Of a DNA stretch of 64,000 nucleotides, positions 33,574-42,449 are shown piece after piece (within the stretch, counting starts at the first letter, position 1; every line of letters begins with the position of its first letter). Made by a program: the position numbers and the translations under genes. The notes below the pieces were generated by a model that saw only the letters and a program-made list of their open reading frames with translations, made no database searches and was not told where the DNA came from. The stretch is from positions 62,001 to 126,000 of the forward strand of contig CP129495.1 of assembly GCA_030584185.1 (NCBI GenBank), given 5' to 3'. Origin of the DNA: Acidimicrobiia bacterium (GTDB taxonomy: Bacteria; Actinomycetota; Acidimicrobiia; Spongiisociales; UBA11373).

Positions 33574-34481
33574 TCGGGTTCATCGACGCTCACAAGGGGC
33601 GTCGCACTGAGGGTCTTGTTTGGGGAGTCGAGCCGATCTGCGCGGTGTTGCCGATCGCTTCTCAGACCTACTACGCGGCCCGGTCCCGGCCGGCTTCGGC
33701 GAGACGGCTGCGCGACGAGGCCCTCGAGGCCGAGGTGCTGCGGGTATGGGAGCAGAACTACTCGGTGTATGGGGCCCCGAAGATCTGGGCGCAGCTGAAC
33801 CGAGAAGGCATCATCGTGGCCCGTTGCACGGTGGAGCGTCTCATGCGCCGGTTGGGTATTCGCGGCGCCATCCGTGGCGGAGGACCCCGGACCACGAGAA
33901 GCGACCCGGCCGATGAGCGTCCCGCCGACCTGGTGGATCGGGACTTCACCGCCGAGGCTCCCGACACCAAGTGGGTGGCGGACTTCACCTATGTGCGCAC
34001 CCGTTCGGGGTTCGTGTATGCGGCGTTTGTCATCGACTGCTACGCACGAGCCATCGTGGGCTGGAACGTGGCGCGGCGCATGACCACCGACCTGGTACTC
34101 ACCGCACTCGAACAGGCCATCTGGGACCGACTCGGAGCCGGCGTCGTGGCCGGTCTCGTCTGCCACACCGACGCCGGAGCGCAGTACTTGTCGATTCGTC
34201 ACACCGAACGACTCGCTCAAGCCGGCATCGACCCGTCGGTGGGATCCATCGGCGACAGCTATGACAATGCCCTGGCGGAGTCGATCATCGGGCTCTACAA
34301 GACCGAGCTCGTCTCGAACCTAGGACCCTGGCACGGCTGCGACGATCTCGAACTCGAGACCCTGCTCTGGGTCGACTGGTGGAACCACCGTCGACTCATG
34401 GGCACCTCCACCCCCACCGAGAAGGAGGCCACCTACTACCTTCAGAACACCACCATCGAAGCGATGACACTCAAGACATGA
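33570..34481 (+). CDS. IS3-family transposase OrfB (DDE integrase)
   Basis: A 303-residue catalytic subunit with an HTH_21 segment ([14 protein letters not shown]) and an rve core. The DDE residues are Asp in WVADFTYV, Asp in CHTDAGAQY and Glu in [15 protein letters not shown], with the usual 35-residue spacing. It appears intact. Confidence 0.94.
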   Translation: MIGFIDAHKGRRTEGLVWGVEPICAVLPIASQTYYAARSRPASARRLRDEALEAEVLRVWEQNYSVYGAPKIWAQLNREGIIVARCTVERLMRRLGIRGAIRGGGPRTTRSDPADERPADLVDRDFTAEAPDTKWVADFTYVRTRSGFVYAAFVIDCYARAIVGWNVARRMTTDLVLTALEQAIWDRLGAGVVAGLVCHTDAGAQYLSIRHTERLAQAGIDPSVGSIGDSYDNALAESIIGLYKTELVSNLGPWHGCDDLELETLLWVDWWNHRRLMGTSTPTEKEATYYLQNTTIEAMTLKT

Positions 34482-34508
34482 AGCCTCTACCAAACCCGGG
34501 GAGGTTCA

Positions 34509-34897
34509 ACCGGGATGACGGCATCGTCTCGGTGAAGCTCGACCGTGACTCCGGGGTCCGACAGTTGCCCCGCCGGTATCTGGATGAGGGCCACGTCGCC
34601 TACGGGTACGCCCTCACCGCCCACAAAGCCCAAGGCATCACCACCGACCGCACCTTCACCGTCGTCACCTCAGCTACCGACCGGGAATGGATCTACGTCG
34701 CTTTGAGCCGCGGCCGCTCGGCCAACACGCTCTACATCACCACCTGCGAACCCACTGACCCGGAATGCACCCACATCTTCCACCGAGACGAGCGAGATGT
34801 GGTCGCCGTCTCGGGGTCACGAATCGGCCGCAGTTCGGCGCAGGTCGCAGCCATCGATCAGCGCCCGCTGGCTGCCGGGATCAGTCTCGGCGGATAA
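34509..34897 (+). pseudogene. C-terminal remnant of a MobF/TraA relaxase-helicase
   Basis: About 128 residues with the RecD/TraA-type helicase end: VAYGYALTAHKAQGITTDRTFTVV and EWIYVALSRGRSANTLYITT. These motifs are typical of conjugative relaxases such as TrwC and TraA. The 5' part has been replaced by the IS3-family element. It indicates that the island descends from a conjugative or mobilisable element. Confidence 0.85.
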
Positions 34898-35279
34898 CGG
34901 GCAGGCGCTGATCCTGGACCCCGAGGGGTCTGGTGGAGCAACCGCGGGAGAGGCAAGTGCCCGGCAATGCGCCTGGTGGGTGATGCGGTTCGATGATCAG
35001 CGGGTGGGCGGGCGCCCGGACTTGATGGTCCCGGCCGGCGCCATGACGCAGGCAGTCCCGGCCGACCCCCTGGGCCCACGGGCGGGTTCGGCGTCTTGTC
35101 ATCGGCGGTCGTCCGTGACCGAGCGCGGGCGGGGCGACGGTCGGTCTGTGGAGAGACATGCCGCCGCCCCGGCCCGCGAAGACAGGTTCGTCGCACCGCC
35201 GTTGAGTGTTTCGGGAACCCGATGAGCAGGTTCGGCGAATCAGTGGCGATCAGAACTTGTCGGTCTGTGGAGGCTCGAA
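34898..35279. other. Intergenic region in island, no gene seen
   Basis: About 380 bases between the relaxase remnant and a secreted-protein gene. Open frames occur on both strands but have no recognisable domains or ribosome sites. Probably decayed conjugation-module DNA. Confidence 0.4.
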
Positions 35280-35816
35280 ATGGCGAAGCTCGTTGGTCTC
35301 GCGTTGGTGACAGTGCTGTGCATGGTTGGGATCACTCCTGCGGCGGCGGAGGTCGAGACGCACTGTGTGGTCGACGTCGTCGACCAACATGCCGACGGCG
35401 AGTTCGTACTGTCCGCACCACGCTGCTACCCGTCGTTCGCCGAGGCAGCCGCGGAAGCGTCGGCAGGCGCAGTTCAACTCGGAGCAGACGCGTCGGGCCA
35501 GCTGCTGTTCGATTACGAGGGCGCGGCGACTGCCGGTGTGTTGGCGTCCTTTACGCTCGGGATCCACTTCGATGGCTTCAACGGATCCGGAAGTTCGATC
35601 TCGGTGGTGGGTGATTCGTGCACCGGAGGCTGGTGGAACACCGGTGCGACCTGGGCGAACCGGATATCGTCATCGTGGAACGGCTGCTATCGGCTGAAGC
35701 ACCACGACGGTCCGAACAAGACAGGGGCGTCAGAATCGACCGTAGGGGTCGGTACCACGGACAACCTCACCGTGTTGAACAACAAGGCGGAGTCGGTTTC
35801 GTATTGGAGCAGCTGA
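35280..35816 (+). CDS. Secreted protein with crystallin/I36-inhibitor-like domain
   Basis: A 178-residue exported protein. Signal peptide MAKLVGLALVTVLCMVGITPAAA, then a domain with paired aromatic/Asn-Ser blocks (LGIHFDGFNGSG...WANRISSSWNGCYRLKHHDGPNKTG...NLTVLNNKAESVSYW) resembling beta/gamma-crystallin and peptidase-inhibitor I36 repeats. Four cysteines remain after the signal peptide. Encoded just before the ECF sigma gene. Function unknown; the fold assignment is from pattern only. Confidence 0.65.
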   Translation: MAKLVGLALVTVLCMVGITPAAAEVETHCVVDVVDQHADGEFVLSAPRCYPSFAEAAAEASAGAVQLGADASGQLLFDYEGAATAGVLASFTLGIHFDGFNGSGSSISVVGDSCTGGWWNTGATWANRISSSWNGCYRLKHHDGPNKTGASESTVGVGTTDNLTVLNNKAESVSYWSS

Positions 35817-35855
35817 CCCATCGCCAACGTCGGGCATGTGGCAGTGTTGGCGGGG

Positions 35856-36434
35856 ATGGACACCGCGAGCAGTGACGCCGACCTGGTGGTGGCGTCGCTA
35901 GACGACCCGGCTCGTTTCGCCGACATCTTCAGGCGCCACTACCCAGCCGTATACGCGTACGCGGTCCGCGCCGCCGGAGCGACCGCCGGCGAGGACATCG
36001 CAGCCGAGGTCTTCGTCCGAGCCTTCGCTGGCCGACATCGCTTCGACCCTGCCTACAAGAGCGCTCGACCATGGCTATTCGGGATCGCCGCCAACCTGGT
36101 GGCCGACCACTACCGTCGTGGCGAACGTCACAGCCGCGCCCTACAGCGCATGACCCCACCGGGCGCTGAGTCGACAGGGTTCGACACCGACGTTGTCATC
36201 AGAGTCGCCGCCGAAGCGTCCATCGGTTCCGCCGAGCAGCTGCTCGGTCGACTGCGTCGCGAAGAGCGAGATGTCGTTGGCTTGTTCGCCCTGGCCGACC
36301 TGTCCTACGAGGACATCTCCCGCGCGCTGGGCATCCCGATCGGCACGGTGAAGTCCCGCCTCAACCGCGGACGTGTCGCACTCCGAAACCTCATTGCGCC
36401 CTTCGGCGAATCAATGGACGACAGCGATGAATGA
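35856..36434 (+). CDS. ECF-family RNA polymerase sigma factor
   Basis: About 192 residues with sigma region 2 (FADIFRRHYPAVYAYAVRAAG...AAEVFVRAFAGRHRFDP...RPWLFGIAANLVADHYRR) and region 4 (LADLSYEDISRALGIPIGTVKSRLNRGRVALR). The start is uncertain: ATG 35856 or GTG 35838. The last eight bases overlap the downstream membrane-protein gene, which is its probable regulator. Target promoters are unknown; genes of the island are likely candidates. Confidence 0.88.
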   Translation: MDTASSDADLVVASLDDPARFADIFRRHYPAVYAYAVRAAGATAGEDIAAEVFVRAFAGRHRFDPAYKSARPWLFGIAANLVADHYRRGERHSRALQRMTPPGAESTGFDTDVVIRVAAEASIGSAEQLLGRLRREERDVVGLFALADLSYEDISRALGIPIGTVKSRLNRGRVALRNLIAPFGESMDDSDE

Positions 36435-37395
36435 TCACATCGACGACCCCTTTGCCGTGCTGCGCAGGCTCGCCGGTGACCCACAACCACCGAGCGATAC
36501 CGAAAAGCGAGCGCTGGCTCAACTGCAGGATGCGATCGCCCGCGAAACTCGGCCCCCTCGGCGCGTCCGCTGGGGTGCCGTCGCGGCGGCAACCATCGCC
36601 GTTGCCGCGATCGCTGCCGTTGCCGTTGCCTTCCTCGCCCCCGTGCCCAGCGCGGCGACCCTCGACGAAGTCGCTCGTGCCGCACGCCAAGCCGCGCCCC
36701 TCGAGGTACCGACCGGGTCGTTCATCTACCAACACACCGAATCGGTCGACCTGGTGGTGCGACCCGGCAGCGACTTCGGTCTTGACGTCGAGACTGTCGC
36801 CTATCTGCTGCCGAGCCGTCGAGAGACCTGGCGTCAATCCGAGTCCGGTTTCGTGCGCACAGCAACCACGGTGGGCGAACCGACATTCTTCGACGCAGCC
36901 ACTCAAGCCGCCTACGAGCAAGGCAACGGGCCATCCATGGACCAAGTAGGAGAGACCATCGTCGAGCAGTTCACCAACGTTGTCGACCCCATCGCCGATA
37001 CCGACTGGCCCACCGATCCGAAGGCACTGCGGGCGGCGATGGAACAAGCACTGGCTCGAGGCGCCGACGACCGAAGCCTCGACGTCCAGCTCTTTGACCT
37101 CGCCCTCGACATCCTGCACACCGCCACCGATCCCCAACTCAAGGCCACCCTGATCGAAGTCATCGCCGACCTCGACCTCGACCAGGTCGCCGCGGGTCCC
37201 GAAGGGGTAGCCCTCGCGATCACCGACCCGAGTCCACCTCCCACAAGGCTCACCGCCACCATCAGCAAAGACGGCACCCTCACCGCCGCATCGGTCATCT
37301 GGCTCCAACCAGCGTTCGGTATCCCCGCCGACACGACGATTGCCACAGCCCTGCATCAGCCTCCAGTCGTCGTCGAACAGCTTCCCGACCGCTAG
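36427..37395 (+). CDS. Membrane protein, probable anti-sigma partner (CU044_5270-like)
   Basis: A 322-residue protein with a short cytoplasmic N-terminus, one membrane helix (about 50-70, WGAVAAATIAVAAIAAVAVAFLA) and a large exterior domain. This layout, and coupling to an upstream ECF sigma gene by an eight-base overlap, matches the CU044_5270-type proteins that accompany ECF factors. No zinc-binding anti-sigma motif is visible in the short N-terminal part, so the anti-sigma role is inferred from context. Confidence 0.75.
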   Translation: MNDHIDDPFAVLRRLAGDPQPPSDTEKRALAQLQDAIARETRPPRRVRWGAVAAATIAVAAIAAVAVAFLAPVPSAATLDEVARAARQAAPLEVPTGSFIYQHTESVDLVVRPGSDFGLDVETVAYLLPSRRETWRQSESGFVRTATTVGEPTFFDAATQAAYEQGNGPSMDQVGETIVEQFTNVVDPIADTDWPTDPKALRAAMEQALARGADDRSLDVQLFDLALDILHTATDPQLKATLIEVIADLDLDQVAAGPEGVALAITDPSPPPTRLTATISKDGTLTAASVIWLQPAFGIPADTTIATALHQPPVVVEQLPDR

Positions 37396-37635
37396 CAGCG
37401 GAACCCAAGCGGTCCCCAGGGGCCTGAGCGCCAACCCGCCAAGCTTCGTCCACGACCTCCGGGACAGATGGGCGGAACCCAGCCGCGCCCATTGGCGAAT
37501 CTCCCTCGACGGCCCGAGTGGGGCTGCCGGATCTGAAGGGAGGTGCGCCGACGGCGGCTACCTGAACGCCATGCGCTGACGCCATCCACGTGGATGACTT
37601 GCGCACAACCACTCCAGTGAAGGGGAGACGACATA

Positions 37636-37995
37636 ATGAAGATACGAAGGATCGCCGCGGTTCTCGCTCTGGCGTTTACCGCAGCGTTCGGTACAGCAGC
37701 GGGCGCAGTCGCCCATGGCTCGTGCTCCGATGCAAACCAGCGCTTCTGTGCTTTTGACGCCTTCAACTACGTAACTCAGCTGACCTTCTTCGTGCCCACG
37801 TCGGGAGGGGGTCCCTACTCCGTAACCGACAATAAGACTTCGTCCGTGGCGAATCACCACCCGTCACTGGCGGTATGCGGCGTAGAAGCTGAGGGCTGGC
37901 CGGATCAGACCGTCCTGCACGTCGGGGCGACACAGCACATCTCCCAACTCGGGGCGGGTTCGAATAATCAGATCGACCACTTCTACACGTGTTGA
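37636..37995 (+). CDS. Small secreted I36/crystallin-like protein
   Basis: A 119-residue exported protein: signal peptide MKIRRIAAVLALAFTAAFGTAAGAVA, mature part of about 92 residues with four cysteines (GSCSD, RFCAFDAFNYVTQLTFF, LAVCGVE, HFYTC). The CxFDxxNY opening resembles repeats of the peptidase-inhibitor I36/crystallin-like family. The ATG follows GGGGAG. It overlaps the next gene by seven bases, tying it to the lipoprotein and ABC genes. Could be a toxin, an inhibitor or a structural secreted protein; not decidable here. Confidence 0.65.
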   Translation: MKIRRIAAVLALAFTAAFGTAAGAVAHGSCSDANQRFCAFDAFNYVTQLTFFVPTSGGGPYSVTDNKTSSVANHHPSLAVCGVEAEGWPDQTVLHVGATQHISQLGAGSNNQIDHFYTC

Positions 37996-38909
37996 AGCGC
38001 CGATGGTGGGACAGGCGAAGGCTGCTCTCGGCAGCCTTCGCCTGTCTGCTGCCGTTGACCGCATGTGCCATCCCGCTGCAGGAACCGACAGTGACGGATT
38101 CAGATCTTGCTGTCCTGCGTCGTCGACCCCACGAACTGACTGATGCCATGGTCAGGGCTACCGCGGACTGCCTTGAACATGAGGGACTCGACGGATCGCT
38201 GTATGTCTCCTTCCATGAACGCTCGATGCGCCAGCTCGCTGGTGCGTACCACAGCGATCCTGTGTATTACTCCGGACTCCTTCCACCCCTAACGCCGGAG
38301 GCCGCTGCGACGACTGGCTACAGGACGGTGTTGCGCCCGCACACGTTCAATGAGTCGGACATCTCAGCATTGCCGGATGCCTACAGCCCAGGACTCTTTG
38401 GCGATGGCTCACAGTTTGTGGAACTCGATATTCCAGGGTTCGGGGTCGTCGGAGCGTCAGCAAGCGGCTGTGTCGCATCCGCCGCTGCGTCGCTGTTCGG
38501 TTCCGTGGGCGATTGGTTGCTTGCGGATCAGTTCGCTGTCTCGGGAATCCGCCAGTTCGCCGACGAGGCGCTGGCAAGCGAAGATGTGCTGTCTGTCGCC
38601 GAGGCTTACGAGGCCTGCATGCGCGACGCTGGATACGACGTAGCGAATCCAGCGCAGGCAGCCCAATTGGCTCGAGACACGTGGGTCCCCTCTGGGACCG
38701 AGACGGAAGCGCCAAGCCAGGACGAGATCGACATGGCTGTGGCTGATGCGAAATGTCAGGTAGCTCATCCAGTCCTGAGACTCGCTGAGCAAAAGACACT
38801 CGACTTGGCGTCGGAGTGGATTGCCGACAACTCCGCAGCGATTATCGCTGCTTCCGCCGCCCAACGTCGCGCGCTGGATCGCGTGTTGGGGGCGGAGTGG
38901 ACAGACTGA
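37989..38909 (+). CDS. Putative lipoprotein of the island ABC operon
   Basis: A 306-residue protein with an N-terminal RRR, hydrophobic segment and lipobox LLPLTAC. The rest has no recognised domain; it contains ATADCLEHEGLDG and EAYEACMRDAGYD, similar in style to Cys-containing repeats of actinobacterial exported proteins. GTG start overlapping the previous stop. Located between a secreted small protein and an ABC transporter, it may bind, or protect against, whatever that transporter handles. Confidence 0.65.
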   Translation: MLKRRWWDRRRLLSAAFACLLPLTACAIPLQEPTVTDSDLAVLRRRPHELTDAMVRATADCLEHEGLDGSLYVSFHERSMRQLAGAYHSDPVYYSGLLPPLTPEAAATTGYRTVLRPHTFNESDISALPDAYSPGLFGDGSQFVELDIPGFGVVGASASGCVASAAASLFGSVGDWLLADQFAVSGIRQFADEALASEDVLSVAEAYEACMRDAGYDVANPAQAAQLARDTWVPSGTETEAPSQDEIDMAVADAKCQVAHPVLRLAEQKTLDLASEWIADNSAAIIAASAAQRRALDRVLGAEWTD

Positions 38910-39607
38910 TCGTGGCGTCCGTCCCCATCGATCAAGACCAACGGACTACCATATTGCGTGCTGAGGCCCTTTCCGTGTGGTACGGCGTAACCCGGGCTGT
39001 CGACAACGTGCATGTCGAGATCAGCTCCGGAGAGATCGTTGCCGTCATGGGTCGGAGCGGATCGGGGAAATCGACGCTACTCCATGCGCTTGCAGGGATC
39101 CGTCGCCCGGATGCCGGCGGGGTCTGGTACAGGGGCCGGCGCGTCGACACGATGACAGACCGAGACCGGACGACGCTTCGGCGCACAGAGTTCGGCTTTG
39201 TCTTTCAGCACGGCCAACTCGTTCCGGAACTCACGGCGGCGGAGAATGTCGAGCTGCCCCTTCTGCTGAACGGCCGTTCCCGCCGCGCCGCCGAGGAAGA
39301 GGCGGCTTCCTGGATTCAGCGACTGGGGATAGGCGTTCGGGCACACGCGTTGCCATCAGAGCTGTCAGGCGGCGAGGTACAGCGGGTAGCGCTCGCACGG
39401 GCGATGGCAATCGAGCCTTCGGTCGTCTTCGCCGACGAGCCGACGGGATCCCTCGACTCAGACAACGCGAGATTGGTCATGTCGGAACTCGTGGCGGTGG
39501 CGACTGAGAACGGTACGGCCGTGCTTCTCGTGACGCACGACTCGGCCACGGCAGCGGGGGCCGCACGGTGTTTGATGCTCCACGATGGACGCTTGGTCGA
39601 TGAGTGA
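38897..39607 (+). CDS. ABC transporter ATPase (LolD/MacB type)
   Basis: A 236-residue ATPase: Walker A GRSGSGKST (about 52-60), Q-loop FVFQHGQLVPELTAAENVELPL, signature LSGGEVQRVALARA, Walker B VVFADEPTGSLD, switch His in VTHD. The Q-loop and VELPL segment are typical of LolD/MacB/FtsE-type ATPases that pair with FtsX-like permeases. Start chosen at GTG 38897; GTG 38912 is possible. The ATPase stop overlaps the permease start. Confidence 0.9.
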   Translation: MDRLIVASVPIDQDQRTTILRAEALSVWYGVTRAVDNVHVEISSGEIVAVMGRSGSGKSTLLHALAGIRRPDAGGVWYRGRRVDTMTDRDRTTLRRTEFGFVFQHGQLVPELTAAENVELPLLLNGRSRRAAEEEAASWIQRLGIGVRAHALPSELSGGEVQRVALARAMAIEPSVVFADEPTGSLDSDNARLVMSELVAVATENGTAVLLVTHDSATAAGAARCLMLHDGRLVDE

Positions 39608-41843
39608 CGCACTATTGCTCACCCGACTCGCGTTAGCTCGGGTCAGACGGTCGGCGGCGCTCACCACGTTCATGGTCGCAGCCATTGCCGCCGCCACGGT
39701 CATGGTGCTTATCGTGGCCTCCGCCGAGAATGCTGTAGAGGCGCGGGGCGCTCGTCAGGCCCAGCGTCGCCCTCCAGCTCCGTCAGCTGAGAGCTCTGCC
39801 TCTCGGACTCTTGTGGCGTTCACCGAGACCTTGGTCGCTGGCCGCGGGGTAGCGGTCATCGAACTTGCCGCGATCGGGCCGAGCGCACCGGCACCCGCCG
39901 GCCTTGACTCGTTGCCTCCTCCCGGGACCGTCGTTGTGTCCCCAGCGCTCGCCGAGACCATCGACGCGTTGCCGGACATCGGCTTGGCCCTGGGTGAAAT
40001 CGCAGGCAACCACATTGCTCCTGCAGGACTCGTTGAGCCCGGCGAGCTCGTGGCGTTCAGGGCATGGGAGCCGGACGTACTGGCCCGGATTGCAGATGTA
40101 TCTGAGGTTCACCGATTCCCACTCCCAGCCGCCTCGGCCGCTTGGTGGAAATCAAAGGCTGCCGTACGACTTGGGATGCTGCTGCTGGCCGTCGGTCTTG
40201 TGGTTCCTGCACTGCTGCTGATAGGGGTCCTGGCGAGACTCGCATTGGCCCAGCGACGAAGGTTCCTCGCCGGATTGAGGCTCATTGGTGCCACCGCCAC
40301 GCAGGCGGCAGCCATCGTGGCAGTTGAGGCCGGAGTTGCCGGATTGGTCGGAGCCGTGACCGGCACGCTGTTGTTCTTGGCGATACGGCCGCTGATCGCG
40401 AGGGTGTCAGTTGGTGGGGCGGCGTGGTTCCCGAGCGATATCACTCCATCGGGATGGGCGCTCGCCGGCGTGATAGTGGCCGTGCCGGTCTTGGCTGCCA
40501 TGTCTGCGCTGTTAGCCGCTCGGCAAGCCCTCCTCAGCCCACTGCCGGTGTTTTCCAGGGCGGCGGCGTCACGACTACGCCCCCGAACGGCGTTGGCCGC
40601 GGTCGGGCTGTCCGTGGCGTGGCTTGCTGCCACCGCGCTGCTCGGCAAGCCCGGGTCCCCGATCTTCCTGGCCGTGGCAATCGCTGGAGTGTGCGCCCTA
40701 ATGGGCACCTTGCCCTTGGTTGGTCCCATGTCTCTTGCCGCGGTAGGCCGGACCGTGGCCCGATTCACGCGGTCCCCCACCTTCCTCCTAGCCTCGAGAA
40801 CCGCCTCGTGGGACGCGAACGCCGCGTTCAGACCAAGCCTCGGGCTGATGGTTGTCGTCATGTTCACGACCATGGTTAACGGGTACGCCACCGGCAACAT
40901 CGTCGAGGCTTCCCCGGATTGGTACAACGGCCACGCCGACATCAGCGTTGATACCGCAACCGGCGACCCCGTAGCGGTGTCGGCTTTCCTGCAGGCAGTC
41001 GCGAGTCGTGCACCGACGGCCGTCGTCCTGCCCATACGTCAGGCGGTCGATGTCGCAACCGGCCTCTCAGTCGCGGTGGCGGCTTGCGATTCCGTGAACG
41101 AGCTGGGTATTGCGCGAGTCGACGACTGTTCGGCCAGCGACGTGTTCCTCGCCCCATCATTGCACGAGACACCCAGCGAATTGCATGTTGCGGGAGTGGT
41201 TCTCACGGTGACCCCCGCGACGACTGGGTCGCTACGCGAAGACTCCGATATGTGCTGCCTTGGGGCCGACGTCTTGATCTCCCCAGACGCGCTGCCGGTT
41301 TCGTCCGTCTCAGCCCTACCTGCACACCGAATACTGATCAGAGCGACAGAAGATGCATCAATGGAGCCCGTCCGAGGCGCAGCGCTTCAACACCTACCGG
41401 GCGCACGAGTCACCACGCTGGCCGAATTGACCGCTTCTAGCAGCGAGCCGGTCCACGAGGCTCGCCGCATCGTGAACGGGGCTGCAGCGCTTGCCATGTT
41501 CATCGCAGCGACGAGTCTGACCGCTGCCGCCGTCGGCCGCCATTTCGATCGCGCTTCCACATACATTCGGTTACGAGCCGCGGGGACACCAGTCATCACG
41601 ATCGCTCGCAGCATCTACGTCGAGACATGTTCGTCTCTGCTCATTGCGATCGTCCTCGGCACCGCCGCGGGCCTGGTGGTATCAAAAGCGCTCGTTGCCA
41701 CCCTTGACGGCCGGTTCACGCCGTCCGCTGCTGCTCTCGCGTTGGTTCCACTCGGCGCGTGCCTCCTCGCGGCACTCGCAACGACGGTCATGATGGTCCC
41801 GTTGGCTCGCGGCACGCGCCCGGAGCTGCTCCGACCAACCTGA
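39600..41843 (+). CDS. FtsX-like ABC permease
   Basis: A 747-residue membrane protein with an N-terminal helix (TTFMVAAIAAATVMVLIV), an exterior domain, and groups of helices in the middle and at the C-terminus as in two-FtsX-domain permeases. It overlaps the ATPase gene by eight bases. Such MacB/LolC-like systems use mechanical force on an exterior partner, for instance in lipoprotein or peptide handling and antimicrobial-peptide resistance. The likely partners are the upstream lipoprotein and small secreted protein. Confidence 0.85.
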   Translation: MSDALLLTRLALARVRRSAALTTFMVAAIAAATVMVLIVASAENAVEARGARQAQRRPPAPSAESSASRTLVAFTETLVAGRGVAVIELAAIGPSAPAPAGLDSLPPPGTVVVSPALAETIDALPDIGLALGEIAGNHIAPAGLVEPGELVAFRAWEPDVLARIADVSEVHRFPLPAASAAWWKSKAAVRLGMLLLAVGLVVPALLLIGVLARLALAQRRRFLAGLRLIGATATQAAAIVAVEAGVAGLVGAVTGTLLFLAIRPLIARVSVGGAAWFPSDITPSGWALAGVIVAVPVLAAMSALLAARQALLSPLPVFSRAAASRLRPRTALAAVGLSVAWLAATALLGKPGSPIFLAVAIAGVCALMGTLPLVGPMSLAAVGRTVARFTRSPTFLLASRTASWDANAAFRPSLGLMVVVMFTTMVNGYATGNIVEASPDWYNGHADISVDTATGDPVAVSAFLQAVASRAPTAVVLPIRQAVDVATGLSVAVAACDSVNELGIARVDDCSASDVFLAPSLHETPSELHVAGVVLTVTPATTGSLREDSDMCCLGADVLISPDALPVSSVSALPAHRILIRATEDASMEPVRGAALQHLPGARVTTLAELTASSSEPVHEARRIVNGAAALAMFIAATSLTAAAVGRHFDRASTYIRLRAAGTPVITIARSIYVETCSSLLIAIVLGTAAGLVVSKALVATLDGRFTPSAAALALVPLGACLLAALATTVMMVPLARGTRPELLRPT

Positions 41844-42084
41844 TGCGAGCGCCCCGACTCGGCGAGGCTGGGGCCACGGTCGACATAAGCGATGCCGTCT
41901 CGCTCGGGTCGATAGGGACTGCAAGAGCAGCTTGGCACGAGCGTAGGTCACCTGTGGCTCGACGGTAGGTCCGAAGTAGGCAGGAGGACGCGAATCAGTG
42001 CGCGTCGATGCGAGATGAACGCCACGAAATGCCTTGCTGCGAAAGTTATACAAGTAGGAGTGGTGGTGGCGCCTATGCTACCAC
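41844..42084. other. Right end of island, no gene seen
   Basis: About 240 bases between the permease stop and the right attachment repeat. No integrase, excisionase or convincing hairpin is visible. Confidence 0.4.
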
Positions 42085-42132
42085 CTGCCTTCACACGGCA
42101 GAGGTCACTGGTTCAATCCCAGTAGCGCCCAC
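42085..42132 (+). repeat. Right attachment repeat (tRNA-Val 3' half)
   Basis: Exact copy of 32332-32379. There is no 5' tRNA half before it, so it is an attachment-site remnant and not a tRNA gene. Confidence 0.92.
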
Positions 42133-42249
42133 CCCGGTCAGTCCCCCGACTCCTCGATGGAGCCTGGGCAGGCCCTTTCCAGCCGTGGCGTCCGTCGCCT
42201 GGCTCGCCTTTTCCCTCAGGGCGGGATTTCGCGAGCCGATGAAAGAGGG

Positions 42250-42444
42250 ATGCAATCGACATCCCGTGACCCCTACCGGGAGTGCGAGGACGGCCGCTGC
42301 CACCACGAGCTGGCCCGCGCCGTGGGTCTCGACGAGCTGTGGGGCGACGACGGGCCGTTCCCGCCTCCGATCCTGGTGCCGGTTCCTCCGATGTCTCTCT
42401 GGGATCCCGACCCGGAGCCTGTCCAGCAGCGCTGGGCGATCTGA
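42250..42444 (+). CDS. Small acidic Cys-containing hypothetical protein
   Basis: A possible 64-residue protein (MQSTSRDPYRECEDGRCHHELARAVGLDELWGDDG, then a proline-rich C-terminus). An AAAGAGGG stretch lies directly before the ATG, closer than ideal. The paired ECEDGRCHHE could bind a metal. No family recognised; it converges with the next gene (five bases between the stops). Confidence 0.45.
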   Translation: MQSTSRDPYRECEDGRCHHELARAVGLDELWGDDGPFPPPILVPVPPMSLWDPDPEPVQQRWAI

Positions 42445-42449
42445 AGCGA

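Larger units (their letters stand above)
33197..34508 (+). mobile_element. IS3-family insertion sequence
   Basis: 1312 bp with terminal inverted repeats of 27 bp (33197-33223 and 34482-34508; 24 of 27 match, beginning TGAACCTCCCCGGGTTT). It carries overlapping orfA and orfB. The bases flanking the two ends (GTG and ACC) do not form a target duplication, and the two flanks belong to different disrupted genes. Confidence 0.92.
32332..42132. mobile_element. Decayed genomic island integrated at tRNA-Val(CAC)
   Basis: A 9.8-kb block bounded by a 48-bp perfect direct repeat that covers the tRNA anticodon stem to 3' end. It holds a transposase fragment, an IS3-family insertion, a conjugative relaxase/helicase remnant, an ECF sigma/anti-sigma pair, two secreted crystallin-like proteins, a lipoprotein and an ABC system. 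No integrase gene was found, so it is probably immobile. Core genes resume immediately after the right repeat. Confidence 0.85.

Noticed and set aside
34898-35225. Short open frames between the relaxase remnant and the secreted-protein gene
   Set aside because: No domain, no ribosome site and Arg/Gly/Pro-rich composition on both strands.
42085-42132. Fourth tRNA-Val gene
   Set aside because: Only the 3' half is present; no acceptor 5' strand or D-arm precedes it. It is an attachment-site copy.
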